DNA of 64,000 nucleotides from Herbaspirillum frisingense (GTDB lineage Bacteria; Pseudomonadota; Gammaproteobacteria; Burkholderiales; Burkholderiaceae_D): positions 1 to 64,000 of the forward strand of contig WNDX01000003.1 of the NCBI GenBank assembly GCA_009914615.1, given 5' to 3'. Shown piece by piece: positions 8,719 to 16,755 of this stretch. The position numbers and the translations under genes are program-made. The first letter of the stretch is position 1; each line of letters starts with the position of its first letter. Below the pieces are notes generated by a model. That model was not told the origin of the DNA and did not search any database. It worked only from the letters and a program-made list of their open reading frames with translations.

Positions 8719-9090
8719 TCAGCGCAGCAGTTGGGCCACCGTGGACAACAGGTGATCAACCGAACACGGCTTCAGCAAGAAAGCCGAGATTTCTGGAAAA
8801 TGCGCGCTCGCCGCCGGCAGGTTGGCGCTGATCAGCGCCACCGGAATATGGCCGTAGCGGTCATGCGACTTGATGTAGCGCGCCAGCTCGATGCCATCCA
8901 TGCGCGGCATGCTCATGTCGGTGAGAACCACGCTGGGCACCTGCGATTGCATGCGCTCGATGGCTTCGATGCCATTGGCCGCCGCTATCACCGACAGGCC
9001 GCTGTGTTCCAGGATTTCGCAGAGCAGCTCGCGCGAATCCTCATGGTCTTCCACCACCAACACCGTCTTGTCTTTTCCCTTGCTTGCCAC
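8719..9090 (-). CDS. Single-domain response regulator (CheY-like)
   Basis: A 123-residue receiver with all catalytic residues: acidic pair in VVEDHEDS, phosphoacceptor Asp in LTDMSMPRMDG, Ser in ALISAN and Lys in LLKPCS. The proposed start is GTG at 9090 because AAGGAGG lies 8 nt upstream. An ATG at 9141 would add 17 residues but has no ribosome site. It has no output domain, so it probably acts by protein contact or in a phosphorelay. Neighbouring genes include no kinase. Confidence 0.85.
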   Translation of the reverse strand: MASKGKDKTVLVVEDHEDSRELLCEILEHSGLSVIAAANGIEAIERMQSQVPSVVLTDMSMPRMDGIELARYIKSHDRYGHIPVALISANLPAASAHFPEISAFLLKPCSVDHLLSTVAQLLR

Positions 9091-9253
9091 GTTCTCATCC
9101 TCCTTGCCCGCCCCGCCCGATCTGGCGGGCAGTGAATCCATGTGAGCGATAGTGATCTTTGGCGATAATTCGCGGTATCAGGATTTTCCTGATTAAAAAG
9201 ACAACATTTTAATTATGACAACAAATCTCGTGGAATAACCAGGGAGCGCTAGA

Positions 9254-9739
9254 ATGGCGCGTTTCCCGAAGGCCCGACTGACCATGACCGACAAGCCGCA
9301 AACGCCCGCCCCAGAGGCATTTGAAAGACGAATCACGGAAATCCGCATCGCCGCCGCGCTGTTGTTGCGCAGCGACGGTGCCATGCTGGTGGTGCGCAAG
9401 CGCGGCACCACGCACTTCATGCAGGCCGGCGGCAAGATCGATGGCGGAGAGGATGCGCAGAGCGCGCTGCTGCGCGAATTGCAGGAAGAATTGGGCATTG
9501 CGCCCGCCGCGGCGGCGCTGGAAGACCTCGGCATGCACAGTGCGGTGGCCGCCAATGAGGCGCACAGCGTGGTTCATTGCCGACTGTTCAAGGCCGACTG
9601 GAACGGCGCGGTCATGCCGGCGGCGGAAATCGAGGAAGCGCGCTGGATCATGCCGGCCGATGCCGCCAGCCTGCTGCTGGCGCCACTCACCCGCGACGCA
9701 GTGCTGCCGCTTTGGCAAGCCGCGCTGCGCCGACATTGA
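9254..9739 (+). CDS. Nudix hydrolase
   Basis: A 161-residue protein with a complete Nudix box, GKIDGGEDAQSALL then RELQEELGI, at about residues 60-82. The REXXEE glutamates bind the metal needed to hydrolyse nucleoside diphosphates linked to another group. The preceding MLVVRKRGTTHFMQAGG is the typical strand and loop of this fold. The start ATG at 9254 has AGGGAG 7 nt upstream; a second ATG at 9284 is the alternative. The substrate is unknown; small cytoplasmic members often sanitise nucleotides or cleave NADH or ADP-ribose. It is transcribed away from the receiver gene at 9090. Confidence 0.88.
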   Translation: MARFPKARLTMTDKPQTPAPEAFERRITEIRIAAALLLRSDGAMLVVRKRGTTHFMQAGGKIDGGEDAQSALLRELQEELGIAPAAAALEDLGMHSAVAANEAHSVVHCRLFKADWNGAVMPAAEIEEARWIMPADAASLLLAPLTRDAVLPLWQAALRRH

Positions 9740-9874
9740 CGACAGCGGCTTCCTACACGCACTTGCTCGCTGCGCCGATGGCGCGAGGGCAGTCGGCGGC
9801 CTCACCATGTGCTTCCACCGTGCGCGGGCGCTTCAGGCGCTTCACCACAGCGGCGCCCCAACCGTGAGGAACAC

Positions 9875-10078
9875 ATGATCCCAGCCAAGCCCGGCAGCGT
9901 CGCGCTGCACTTTTCCACCTGCCTGCCCTTCCCGTTGCACGGCTCGGCGCTGCCGGCCTCACGCGCCGGTGCGGACGCCGGCGTGATCCGGCGCCGCAAG
10001 GGACGCAACGAGGAACGCAAGAAACCGAACCGCAGCCGCTGGCAGGGCTATTACTGCCCGGGACGCCTGGACGGCTGA
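9875..10078 (+). CDS. Possible small basic protein
   Basis: A 67-codon ORF with GAGGA just 4 nt before the ATG. The N-terminal half is mildly hydrophobic and the C-terminal half is strongly basic (IRRRKGRNEERKKPNRSR). No family was recognised. It lies between the Nudix gene and the converging receiver gene, where a real gene is possible but not required. Confidence 0.3.
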   Translation: MIPAKPGSVALHFSTCLPFPLHGSALPASRAGADAGVIRRRKGRNEERKKPNRSRWQGYYCPGRLDG

Positions 10079-10172
10079 CAAAAAACGGACAAAAAGAAAA
10101 GCGGGAGCAAAGCCGCCCGGCGCGCCCGCAGGCGGGGAAGCCCGAAAAAGGCTCACTGGACTCAGGGACGGA

Positions 10173-10568
10173 TCAGGGCCGCATCGGCAGCAGGCGCTGC
10201 ACCTCTTCCAGCAGACGGTCGAAGAACACCGGCTTGCGCAGGAACAGGTTGTGGCTGGACGTGGTCAGGTCATGCAATTCCGGCGCGCCGCTGCACAGGA
10301 TCACCGGCAGCTTGTCGCCGCCCGGCAAGAGCCGCAGCGCGGCGCAGAAATCCAGGCCATTCATCACCGGCATCATGCAATCCGAAATCACCAGGTCGGG
10401 CAAGGCCAGTTGCGCCTTGGCCAAGCCATCCGCGCCATGGCTGGCCACCACCGCCTTGAAACCGTGCAGCTCGAACAGCATGGCATAGGTATCGGTGATG
10501 TCCACTTCATCATCCACGATCATGATGATGGGCAGCGCAACTACCTGGGATGGCGAAGCAATGGACAT
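10173..10568 (-). CDS. Single-domain response regulator coupled to a KaiC-like ATPase
   Basis: A 131-residue receiver with intact active site: DDE in IMIVDDEVD, Asp in VISDCMMPVMNG, Ser in ILCSGA and Lys in FLRKPV. The ATG at 10568 lies two bases after the stop of the KaiC-like gene, so the two are almost certainly co-translated. KaiC homologues outside cyanobacteria are often found with histidine kinases or receivers, which suggests this receiver modulates, or reports on, the ATPase. No kinase is nearby. Confidence 0.85.
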   Translation of the reverse strand: MSIASPSQVVALPIIMIVDDEVDITDTYAMLFELHGFKAVVASHGADGLAKAQLALPDLVISDCMMPVMNGLDFCAALRLLPGGDKLPVILCSGAPELHDLTTSSHNLFLRKPVFFDRLLEEVQRLLPMRP

Positions 10569-10570
10569 GG

Positions 10571-12046
10571 TCAACGCCCGTCCAGAACCGATGGCCCGGA
10601 TGCAACGGCGAGGCCATCGATTTCGATACCGGCGTCGGAGATGTTCATCAGGCGATTGGCGCCGTCGTAACCGTTCTCGCGCAGCTTCATCACGGAGATC
10701 TGACGGCGGTTGACTTCGTACTGGGCGATGTATTCCAGCAGCATGACGTTTTCATATAGCTGCGACGAACTGGGATCGACCTGCGGCCGCGATTCGCGGA
10801 AATACGGCAGTTGCTCGGTGATGAAGGTGGTCACGCCGCGCGCCCTCAATTCGTTGGTCAGCGCCACCAGGAAAGGCCGCATGCGCTGCTGCTGCACCAC
10901 GATGCTGCGCAGCCCATCCACGCCATCGATGAGCAGGCGCGTCACGCCACGCGCGGCGATGTTGTCCAGCATGCGCTTGGCGACGTCGTCGCACAGCATT
11001 TCCAGCGGTAGCTGCCAGATCATCTCCAGCGCGCCCTTGTCCATGTAGGCGTCAAGCTGCATGCCCGCCTTGCGCGCCTTGGCCAGCAGGCGCTCGGGCG
11101 ATTCATAGAAGCCCACGATCAGGCAGCGTTCGCCATCCTTCAAACCCTGTTCGATGAAATGCAGGCCCATCAGGGTCTTGCCCACGCCCGGGCTGCCCAA
11201 GAGGCAAGTGATGGAACCGCTCACCACGCCGCCGCCGATGCACTTGTCCCAGGAGGGAATGCCGACGCTCACATAACGGTCCGAGGTGCCCGGCACCTTG
11301 CCGGCGCGGGTCGCGATGGCTTCGAAACGGGGGAAGATCTGCACGCCGCCGGCATTGATCTCGAACACGTGCTTGCCCAGCATGTGGTTGGCGCCGCGTA
11401 CCTTGAACACCTTGATCTCGCGCACCAGCTGCATGCCGGATTCGTACTGACTGTGCTCGATCACGCCATCCACCAGCGTGTTCTCGGACTCGGGCATGTT
11501 GCCCTCGACCGGCGAGAGCAGGATGGTGGTGCAATTCATCGTGAACACCAGCGAGTTCAGCGCATGCATGAATTCCGACAGGTTCAGATCCGACGGCCCC
11601 GAATCGCGCACCGAGCGGAAGCCGTCGATGATCAGCATGCCGGGGCGGTGGCGGTTGAGTTCGGCCGTGATCAGGCGCAGCAGGCCGCGCAGGCCTTCGC
11701 TGGCGAGGCTGGCGTAGCCGCTCAACATCAGCATGCGGCTACCCACCAGGCTGTCGTCGAAGAAATCGAAATTGCTCACGTGGTTGAGCATCTTGGCATG
11801 CGACTCGGCGATCAACGTGAGCACCATCACCTTCCTGCCTTCGCGCGCCTGCATGAAGCCGATCTGGCAGGCCAGGGTGGTCTTGCCGCTGCCGGCCAGG
11901 CCCTGGATCAGGTACAGGCTGCCTTCGGGCAGGCCGCCGCCGAGGATCTCGTCGAAGCCGGCAATGCCCGTGCGCAGCAGGGGGATGCGATTGGATCGCC
12001 CCGGCTTGCCTTCGGTCTCTCGGATTGTCTTCTGGTTGTCGCTCAT
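10571..12046 (-). CDS. KaiC-like double RecA-domain ATPase
   Basis: A 491-residue protein with two tandem KaiC/RecA domains. Walker A motifs are GLAGSGKT (about 49-56) and GSPGVGKT (about 284-291); Walker B segments are MLIIDG (about 137-142) and LLIDGVDG (about 371-378). GIAGFDEILGGGLPEGS and GIPSWDKCIGGGVVSGS open each domain as in KaiC. The double glutamate of canonical KaiC is reduced to a single Glu in each domain (LIAESH and FYESPE). The start ATG at 12046 is used; the frame is open to a TTG at 12088. There is no kaiA or kaiB in the window. The protein is a signal-transduction ATPase of unknown output, in a two-gene operon with the downstream receiver. Confidence 0.88.
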   Translation of the reverse strand: MSDNQKTIRETEGKPGRSNRIPLLRTGIAGFDEILGGGLPEGSLYLIQGLAGSGKTTLACQIGFMQAREGRKVMVLTLIAESHAKMLNHVSNFDFFDDSLVGSRMLMLSGYASLASEGLRGLLRLITAELNRHRPGMLIIDGFRSVRDSGPSDLNLSEFMHALNSLVFTMNCTTILLSPVEGNMPESENTLVDGVIEHSQYESGMQLVREIKVFKVRGANHMLGKHVFEINAGGVQIFPRFEAIATRAGKVPGTSDRYVSVGIPSWDKCIGGGVVSGSITCLLGSPGVGKTLMGLHFIEQGLKDGERCLIVGFYESPERLLAKARKAGMQLDAYMDKGALEMIWQLPLEMLCDDVAKRMLDNIAARGVTRLLIDGVDGLRSIVVQQQRMRPFLVALTNELRARGVTTFITEQLPYFRESRPQVDPSSSQLYENVMLLEYIAQYEVNRRQISVMKLRENGYDGANRLMNISDAGIEIDGLAVASGPSVLDGR

Positions 12047-12246
12047 GTGGGATGGATGGCCTTGGATATTATTTTGCGAAAGAGACAATTTTTATTCACA
12101 TTATACTTTCGCCCACTATGTGATTAAGGCGTACATTTTGGCGGAAAGTTGCAATGCCGCACGAAGAAAGCGCATGTGGGGCATCAAGATCGGCGGCGCT
12201 CCGACGATAGAGAAGAGATACCCGCCAGGGACAGAAGAACACCATC

Positions 12247-12696
12247 ATGCAGATTTCGGCTTTTATCCCCTCATTCACCGACGCCACCGACGCCACCGAC
12301 TCCACCTATTCCGCCGCAGCCTCGCAGGCCAGCGCCGGCGCGGCGGCTGCGGCGGCCGGCACGCGCAAGCCGGCCACGCCGGCTCCCGCTGCCGCCAGCA
12401 CCGTCACGCTCTCGGCCGAAGGCCGGCAGCTTGCCGCCGCGACAACATCACAAGATGCGCCGCCCCCGGACGACATCACCCAGCTGGAACGGACCGTGGC
12501 CGCGATTCCCGACCCCGTTCCCCTCCAAACGCGCGTCAAGACCGCGCAGCAGCGCAAGAAGGAAAAGGAAAGCTCGCTGGTCATGCTGGACGTGGACGGC
12601 TTCCGCAACCTGCGTGAAAAGCTCAAGGCCAAGATAGAACAGCGCGCGGAAAAACCGCCGCTCCAACAGCAGCAACAGGACGACGCCAAGTCCTGA
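12247..12696 (+). CDS. Low-complexity hypothetical protein
   Basis: A 149-residue ORF. The first 60 residues are Ala/Thr/Ser/Asp-rich (TDATDATDST repeats). A short VTLSAEGRQLA segment follows, of a kind seen in flagellar and anti-sigma proteins. The C-terminal part is charged and probably helical or coiled coil (RKKEKESSLVMLDVDGFRNL, then LREKLKAKIEQ) and ends in a Gln run. No domain was recognised. It is divergent from the KaiC-like gene with a 200-bp AT-rich control region between. Base composition is like the neighbours, so a real gene is plausible. Confidence 0.5.
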   Translation: MQISAFIPSFTDATDATDSTYSAAASQASAGAAAAAAGTRKPATPAPAAASTVTLSAEGRQLAAATTSQDAPPPDDITQLERTVAAIPDPVPLQTRVKTAQQRKKEKESSLVMLDVDGFRNLREKLKAKIEQRAEKPPLQQQQQDDAKS

Positions 12697-12834
12697 GCAC
12701 CACCCTGGCGGCGTTTCCGGTCACGCAGGCTCGGCAAGACGCGCCGCCCCGGCCCTCACTGTCGCCGGACCGACTGTGACGGCCGCCGATCTTTGCTATG
12801 GTAAGGGTTCCCGCCACCAGCCCACCCCATCCGC

Positions 12835-13614
12835 ATGCGTCTGCTGATCCTCTCCGACCTGCATCTCGAAGTCTGGCGCGAGAACGCGCCCGCCATCCGT
12901 CCTGAGCTGAGCCGCCCCGACGCCGTCATCCTGGCCGGCGACATCGACAAGCCGGAGCGCGCCCTGGCCTGGGCCGAAACCAAGTTCGCCGGGCTGCCGG
13001 TGATCTACGTCAGCGGCAACCACGAAGGCTACGGTCGCACCTGGGAAGGCGCGCTGCGCGAACTCCGGCGGCAGGCAGCAAGCGCATCCAATGTGCGCGT
13101 CCTCGACCGCGGAGAAACCGTGATCGGCGGCGTGCGTTTTCTCGGCGCCACGCTGTGGACGGACTATGCGCTGTTCGGGGAAGACAAGAAGGACGCCGCG
13201 ATGACCGCGGCCGCGCCGGTGATGCTGGACTATCGCCGCATCGAAGTGGAAGACGGCGGCCGGCACATGATGACGCCGGGCGACACGGTCAGGCTGCACC
13301 AGGCCGACCTGGCCTGGCTCAAAGACAAACTGGACACCCCATTCGAGGGCCGCACCGTGGTGGTCACCCACATGTCGCCGTCGCTGCGCTCGGTGGCGCC
13401 GCGCTATGCGCAAGACCTGGTCTCGGCCGCATTCTCCTCCAACCTCGACGCGCTGGCCGAACGGGCCGACCTGTGGGTGCACGGACACACGCACGATTCA
13501 TTCGACTATCGCATCGGCCGCTGCCGCGTGGTGTGCAACCCCTGCGGCTATGTGCGGCGCGACGGCGGGCAGGAAAACCCGCACTACAACCCCGACCTGA
13601 TCGTGGAAATCTGA
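12835..13614 (+). CDS. Metallophosphoesterase
   Basis: A 259-residue calcineurin-like phosphoesterase with all signature blocks: SDLHLE (about 6-11), AGDID (about 39-43), GNHE (about 61-64), VTHMSPS (about 180) and GHTHDS (about 221). These coordinate the two-metal centre. Length and arrangement fit the soluble YpcG/Ser-Thr phosphatase-like group. The substrate is not evident. It is a single gene, followed 5 bp later by a long perfect inverted repeat. Confidence 0.88.
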   Translation: MRLLILSDLHLEVWRENAPAIRPELSRPDAVILAGDIDKPERALAWAETKFAGLPVIYVSGNHEGYGRTWEGALRELRRQAASASNVRVLDRGETVIGGVRFLGATLWTDYALFGEDKKDAAMTAAAPVMLDYRRIEVEDGGRHMMTPGDTVRLHQADLAWLKDKLDTPFEGRTVVVTHMSPSLRSVAPRYAQDLVSAAFSSNLDALAERADLWVHGHTHDSFDYRIGRCRVVCNPCGYVRRDGGQENPHYNPDLIVEI

Positions 13615-13618
13615 AACG

Positions 13619-13646
13619 GCGACAGGCCGAACATGTTCGGCCTGTC
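13619..13646. repeat. Perfect inverted repeat after metallophosphoesterase
   Basis: CGACAGGCCGAACA / TGTTCGGCCTGTCG, 14-bp arms with no loop. It lies between the convergent metallophosphoesterase and nfsB genes, so it may help termination in either direction, although no T-run follows. Confidence 0.6.
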
Positions 13647-13722
13647 GAAAATCCGTGCACTCGTCCCGACCAGGAGCGGGTTTCAGCGACGCTGCCGCCC
13701 GGCCGGGATCCGAACGGCAAGC

Positions 13723-14376
13723 TCAGATATCGGTGAACACCGTGGCATCCGTCAGGCGCGACTTCGGCAGCTTGGCATTGAAGTCATCCGCGCCGCTATA
13801 TCCCAGGCCCGCCAGCACCACGCTGGTGAAACCCTTGTCGCGCAGGCCCAGTTCCTCGTCCAGCACCTTGGCGTTGAAGCCTTCCATCGGCACCGCGTCG
13901 ATTTCCAGCGAGGCCGCGCCCAGCAGCAGCGTGCCCAGCGCCAGATACACCTGCTTCTCCATCCAGTGCTGCGCGTCCTTCAGCTCGTAGCGATGCAGAT
14001 TGCTGTACATCAGGCGCGAGCCGCGCTGGCCGGCCTTGGCCTCGGCGTTGACGAAACGTCCGTCGTGTTCTTCCTGCGCCAGCAGCGCTTCCAGGTGGGC
14101 TTCGCTGATCGCGGTGCGGGCGCACAGCACCAGTACGTGCGAGGCATTGACGATCTTGGGTATGTTGTAGGGATATCCGGCCTCGGCGGCCTTGGCCACG
14201 CGCGCCTTGCCGGCCTCGGTGGAGGCCAGCACGAAGTGCCAGGGCTGGGAATTCACCGAGGATGGCGACAGGCGCAGCAGTTCGCGCAATTCGGCGATCA
14301 CGCCTTCGGGAATCTTGCGGCTGGGATCGAAGGCCTTGGTGGAATGGCGCTTGCGGGCGAATTGGACGATGCTCAT
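13723..14376 (-). CDS. nfsB: Oxygen-insensitive NAD(P)H nitroreductase
   Basis: 217 residues, the exact length of E. coli NfsB. It opens with MSIVQFARKRHSTKAFDPSR and contains the FMN-binding SPSSVNSQPWHF block near residues 39-50 and EKQVYLALGTLLLGAASLEIDAVPMEGF near 140. It catalyses two-electron reduction of nitroaromatics, quinones and flavins. The start at 14376 has AGGAGA upstream; the longer ORF to 14427 is not needed. It is divergent from a LysR gene, a common arrangement for regulated oxidoreductases. Confidence 0.9.
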   Translation of the reverse strand: MSIVQFARKRHSTKAFDPSRKIPEGVIAELRELLRLSPSSVNSQPWHFVLASTEAGKARVAKAAEAGYPYNIPKIVNASHVLVLCARTAISEAHLEALLAQEEHDGRFVNAEAKAGQRGSRLMYSNLHRYELKDAQHWMEKQVYLALGTLLLGAASLEIDAVPMEGFNAKVLDEELGLRDKGFTSVVLAGLGYSGADDFNAKLPKSRLTDATVFTDI

Positions 14377-14558
14377 GGCGGTTCTCCTGAATGGGGTCAA
14401 ATGCGGATGACGGGCTGGACGGTGCAAACGCCGTCCTTGGAATGCATCATCGGCGATACGCCGCTTTCAAAAAAGAAGAGCGCGGCAGAAACATTTTCAA
14501 AAATATTTTGAAAGTACAATGGCGCGCATCCTCTCATCACCGCCTTGCGCCCCGCGTC
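14377..14558. promoter_or_regulatory. nfsB / lysR divergent control region
   Basis: Intergenic region shared by two divergent genes. It contains a near-palindromic A/T block, TTTCAAAAATATTTTGAAAG, at about 14495-14514, the likely LysR-type binding site or overlapping promoter. A partial direct copy, CTTTCAAAAAAG, lies at about 14463. Confidence 0.5.
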
Positions 14559-15464
14559 ATGATCCGACTGGAAGACCTCGCCATCTTCGTCTGCGCCGCC
14601 GACAACGGCAGCCTCTCCGCCGCCGCGCGCCAGCACGACGTCACGCCGGCGGTGGCCAGCGCGGCGATGAAGCGGCTGGAAGGCGAACTCGGCGCACGCC
14701 TGCTGGCGCGCTCCACGCGCAGCCTGCGCCTGACGCCCGACGGCGAACGCTATCTGCAATACGCGCGCAACGCGCTGGCCGAGGTCAATGCCGGACGCGA
14801 CGCCGTGGCGCACGGCCGGCGCGTGGTGGGCGGCAATCTCTCGCTGTCTGTGCCTTCCGATTTCGGCCGCAACCTGATGTGCCGCTGGCTGGATGAGTTC
14901 CAGGCCCTGCATCCGGCGGTGACGCTGCAGGTGCGCATCAGCGACCGCGTCGCCGACATGTATCGCCAGCCGGTGGAAGTGGCGATCCGCTACAGCCCGC
15001 CCGAGGATTCCAGCCTGGTGGCGCTGCCGCTGGACGCCAATAACCGCCGCGTGCTGTGCGCCTCGCCCGACTATTTCGCGCGTCACGGCCGCCCGCGCAC
15101 GCCGGCCGACCTGCGCCAGCACAATTGCCTGCGCTACCTGCTGTCGGACATGCTGCATTCGCAATGGAGCTTCATGAAGGATGGCGCGCCGCTGCAGATG
15201 ACGGTCAGCGGCGACCGCGTCTGCGACGACGGCGAACTGGTGCACCGCTGGGCGCGGGATGGCCGCGGCATCGCCTACAAGTCGCGCCTGGACATCCTGG
15301 ACGACTTGCGCAGCGGCAGGCTGGAAACGGTGCTCGACGACTACGACGGCGAACCGGCGCCGCTCAACCTGGTGTGCACGCACCGCATGACGCTGTCGCC
15401 CACGGTGAAGGCGCTGCGCGAGATGCTGACCGAGCGTATCGCCCGCTATCTCGCGGGCCGCTGA
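14559..15464 (+). CDS. LysR-family transcriptional regulator
   Basis: 301 residues. The N-terminal winged helix-turn-helix (about 3-62) reads LEDLAIFVCAADNGSLSAAA, then RLEGELGARLLARSTRSLRLT. The rest is the two-lobed effector-binding domain (LSVPSDFGRNLMCRWLDEF and AIRYSPPEDSSLVALPL), typical of the large CrgA-like branch that often controls quinone or electrophile responses. The ATG at 14559 gives the normal LysR N terminus; the upstream open frame is discarded. It is divergent from nfsB, which is its probable target. Confidence 0.88.
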   Translation: MIRLEDLAIFVCAADNGSLSAAARQHDVTPAVASAAMKRLEGELGARLLARSTRSLRLTPDGERYLQYARNALAEVNAGRDAVAHGRRVVGGNLSLSVPSDFGRNLMCRWLDEFQALHPAVTLQVRISDRVADMYRQPVEVAIRYSPPEDSSLVALPLDANNRRVLCASPDYFARHGRPRTPADLRQHNCLRYLLSDMLHSQWSFMKDGAPLQMTVSGDRVCDDGELVHRWARDGRGIAYKSRLDILDDLRSGRLETVLDDYDGEPAPLNLVCTHRMTLSPTVKALREMLTERIARYLAGR

Positions 15465-15482
15465 AGGAAACGAGAAGGAGAA

Positions 15483-16439
15483 TCAGCCCTTGGCCGCCAG
15501 GCGGCGCAGGCCGATGCCCGGCAGCGCCGGCAGGATCAGGCCCAGGCACAGCAGGCCCATGCCCATCATCAGATCAGGCGACAGCTTTTCGCCGAACACG
15601 AAGGACGACAGGGTCAGCCCCACCACCGGCACGCCCAGCATGCACACCGACACCGTCACCGGCGACAGGCGCTGCGTCATCTGCAACACGATCAGGAAGG
15701 TCAACGCGGTGGCCAGCGGGCCGGTGTAGGCGATCACGTACCAGGAATGGCTCTCGGCCAGGAACAGCGGCGCGCCCTCGAAGGCGAAGGCCAGCACGCA
15801 CAGCGGCAAGGCCGCCACCAGGGTCTGCCAGGGCAGCAGGTCGAAATCCAGCTTCACGCCCGGGGTCAGCTTGATCTGCAGTATGTTCATGGCCCACGAG
15901 AGCGAAGCCACGCCCAGCATCAGGTAACCGATCATGCTGTGCAGGTCGGCATGCGGCAGCGCTGGCAGCACGATCACCGCCATCCCGGCATAACTGCAGA
16001 CGGTGGCCAGCGATTGTTGCGGGCTCAGCTTCTGCTTCAGCACCAGCGCCGCGCCCGGCACCACCCAGATCGAGGTGGCATAGGCGATCAGCGAGGCGCG
16101 CCCCGGCATGACGAAGTGCAGCGCGCCGGTCACCAGCGCCGTGAACAAGCCCATCTGCAGCACGCCCACGCCGGCCACGATGGGCCATTCCCGGCGCGTG
16201 GGCAGGCGCAGCTTGCCGATGGCAAAGGCGATGAGAAAACTCAGGATGGCCGCCGACAGGAAGCGGCTGGCGGCGAACCACAGCGGCGGAATGTACTGGC
16301 TGCCGAACTTCATCACCGGCCAGTTGCCGCCCCAGATGCAGATCGCCACCACCACGCAGACCAGGAACAACCCGCTCAGGGGCTTCTGCTTGGTTGCGGC
16401 TTTAGCGGTGGCGCGGCTGGCCGCGGTTTCGGTCGACAT
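15483..16439 (-). CDS. EamA/DMT-family transporter
   Basis: A 318-residue inner-membrane protein with about ten transmembrane helices in two EamA repeats. The first repeat opens with AICIWGGNWPVMKFGSQYIPP and the second begins near LMLGVASLSWAMNILQIKL. The GEKLSPDLMMGMGLLCLGL ending is typical. Members export amino acids, metabolites or drugs, but the substrate is unknown here. The ATG at 16439 is preferred because GGAG lies 6 nt upstream. It converges with the LysR gene with only 18 bp between stops. Confidence 0.85.
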   Translation of the reverse strand: MSTETAASRATAKAATKQKPLSGLFLVCVVVAICIWGGNWPVMKFGSQYIPPLWFAASRFLSAAILSFLIAFAIGKLRLPTRREWPIVAGVGVLQMGLFTALVTGALHFVMPGRASLIAYATSIWVVPGAALVLKQKLSPQQSLATVCSYAGMAVIVLPALPHADLHSMIGYLMLGVASLSWAMNILQIKLTPGVKLDFDLLPWQTLVAALPLCVLAFAFEGAPLFLAESHSWYVIAYTGPLATALTFLIVLQMTQRLSPVTVSVCMLGVPVVGLTLSSFVFGEKLSPDLMMGMGLLCLGLILPALPGIGLRRLAAKG

Positions 16440-16755
16440 CTGAGGCTCCATGATCAAAAACGGAGCGCCGCGGGCCGAAAAACACGCCGGCATCGAGGGC
16501 CGGCGCATGCATGCTGCAGCGCATCCAAACGGCCTCAATGGTAGAGAAGAGACGGCAAATAGTGCTGCCGTATTGGGTCAGGAGAAACACCGTTTGCAGC
16601 ATTTCATGCTGCAAATTCCCATTTTTCAGATTTATTATTTTTTCAAACCATTTTGGAGCAGCATGTGCAGCTCCGGGGTGCAATGGCGGGGCTGGCGGGC
16701 TTGGGCTGCCGTGGCGCACAAGCCCGCCGTCAGAACGCAGAAGGCGCCGCCGGCG
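16440..16755. other. Gene-free stretch upstream of the EamA gene
   Basis: 316 bp between the EamA start and the chemoreceptor stop. It has an AT-rich tract around 16600-16660 (ATTTTTCAGATTTATTATTT) that probably contains the EamA promoter. No gene or clear terminator was seen. Confidence 0.5.
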
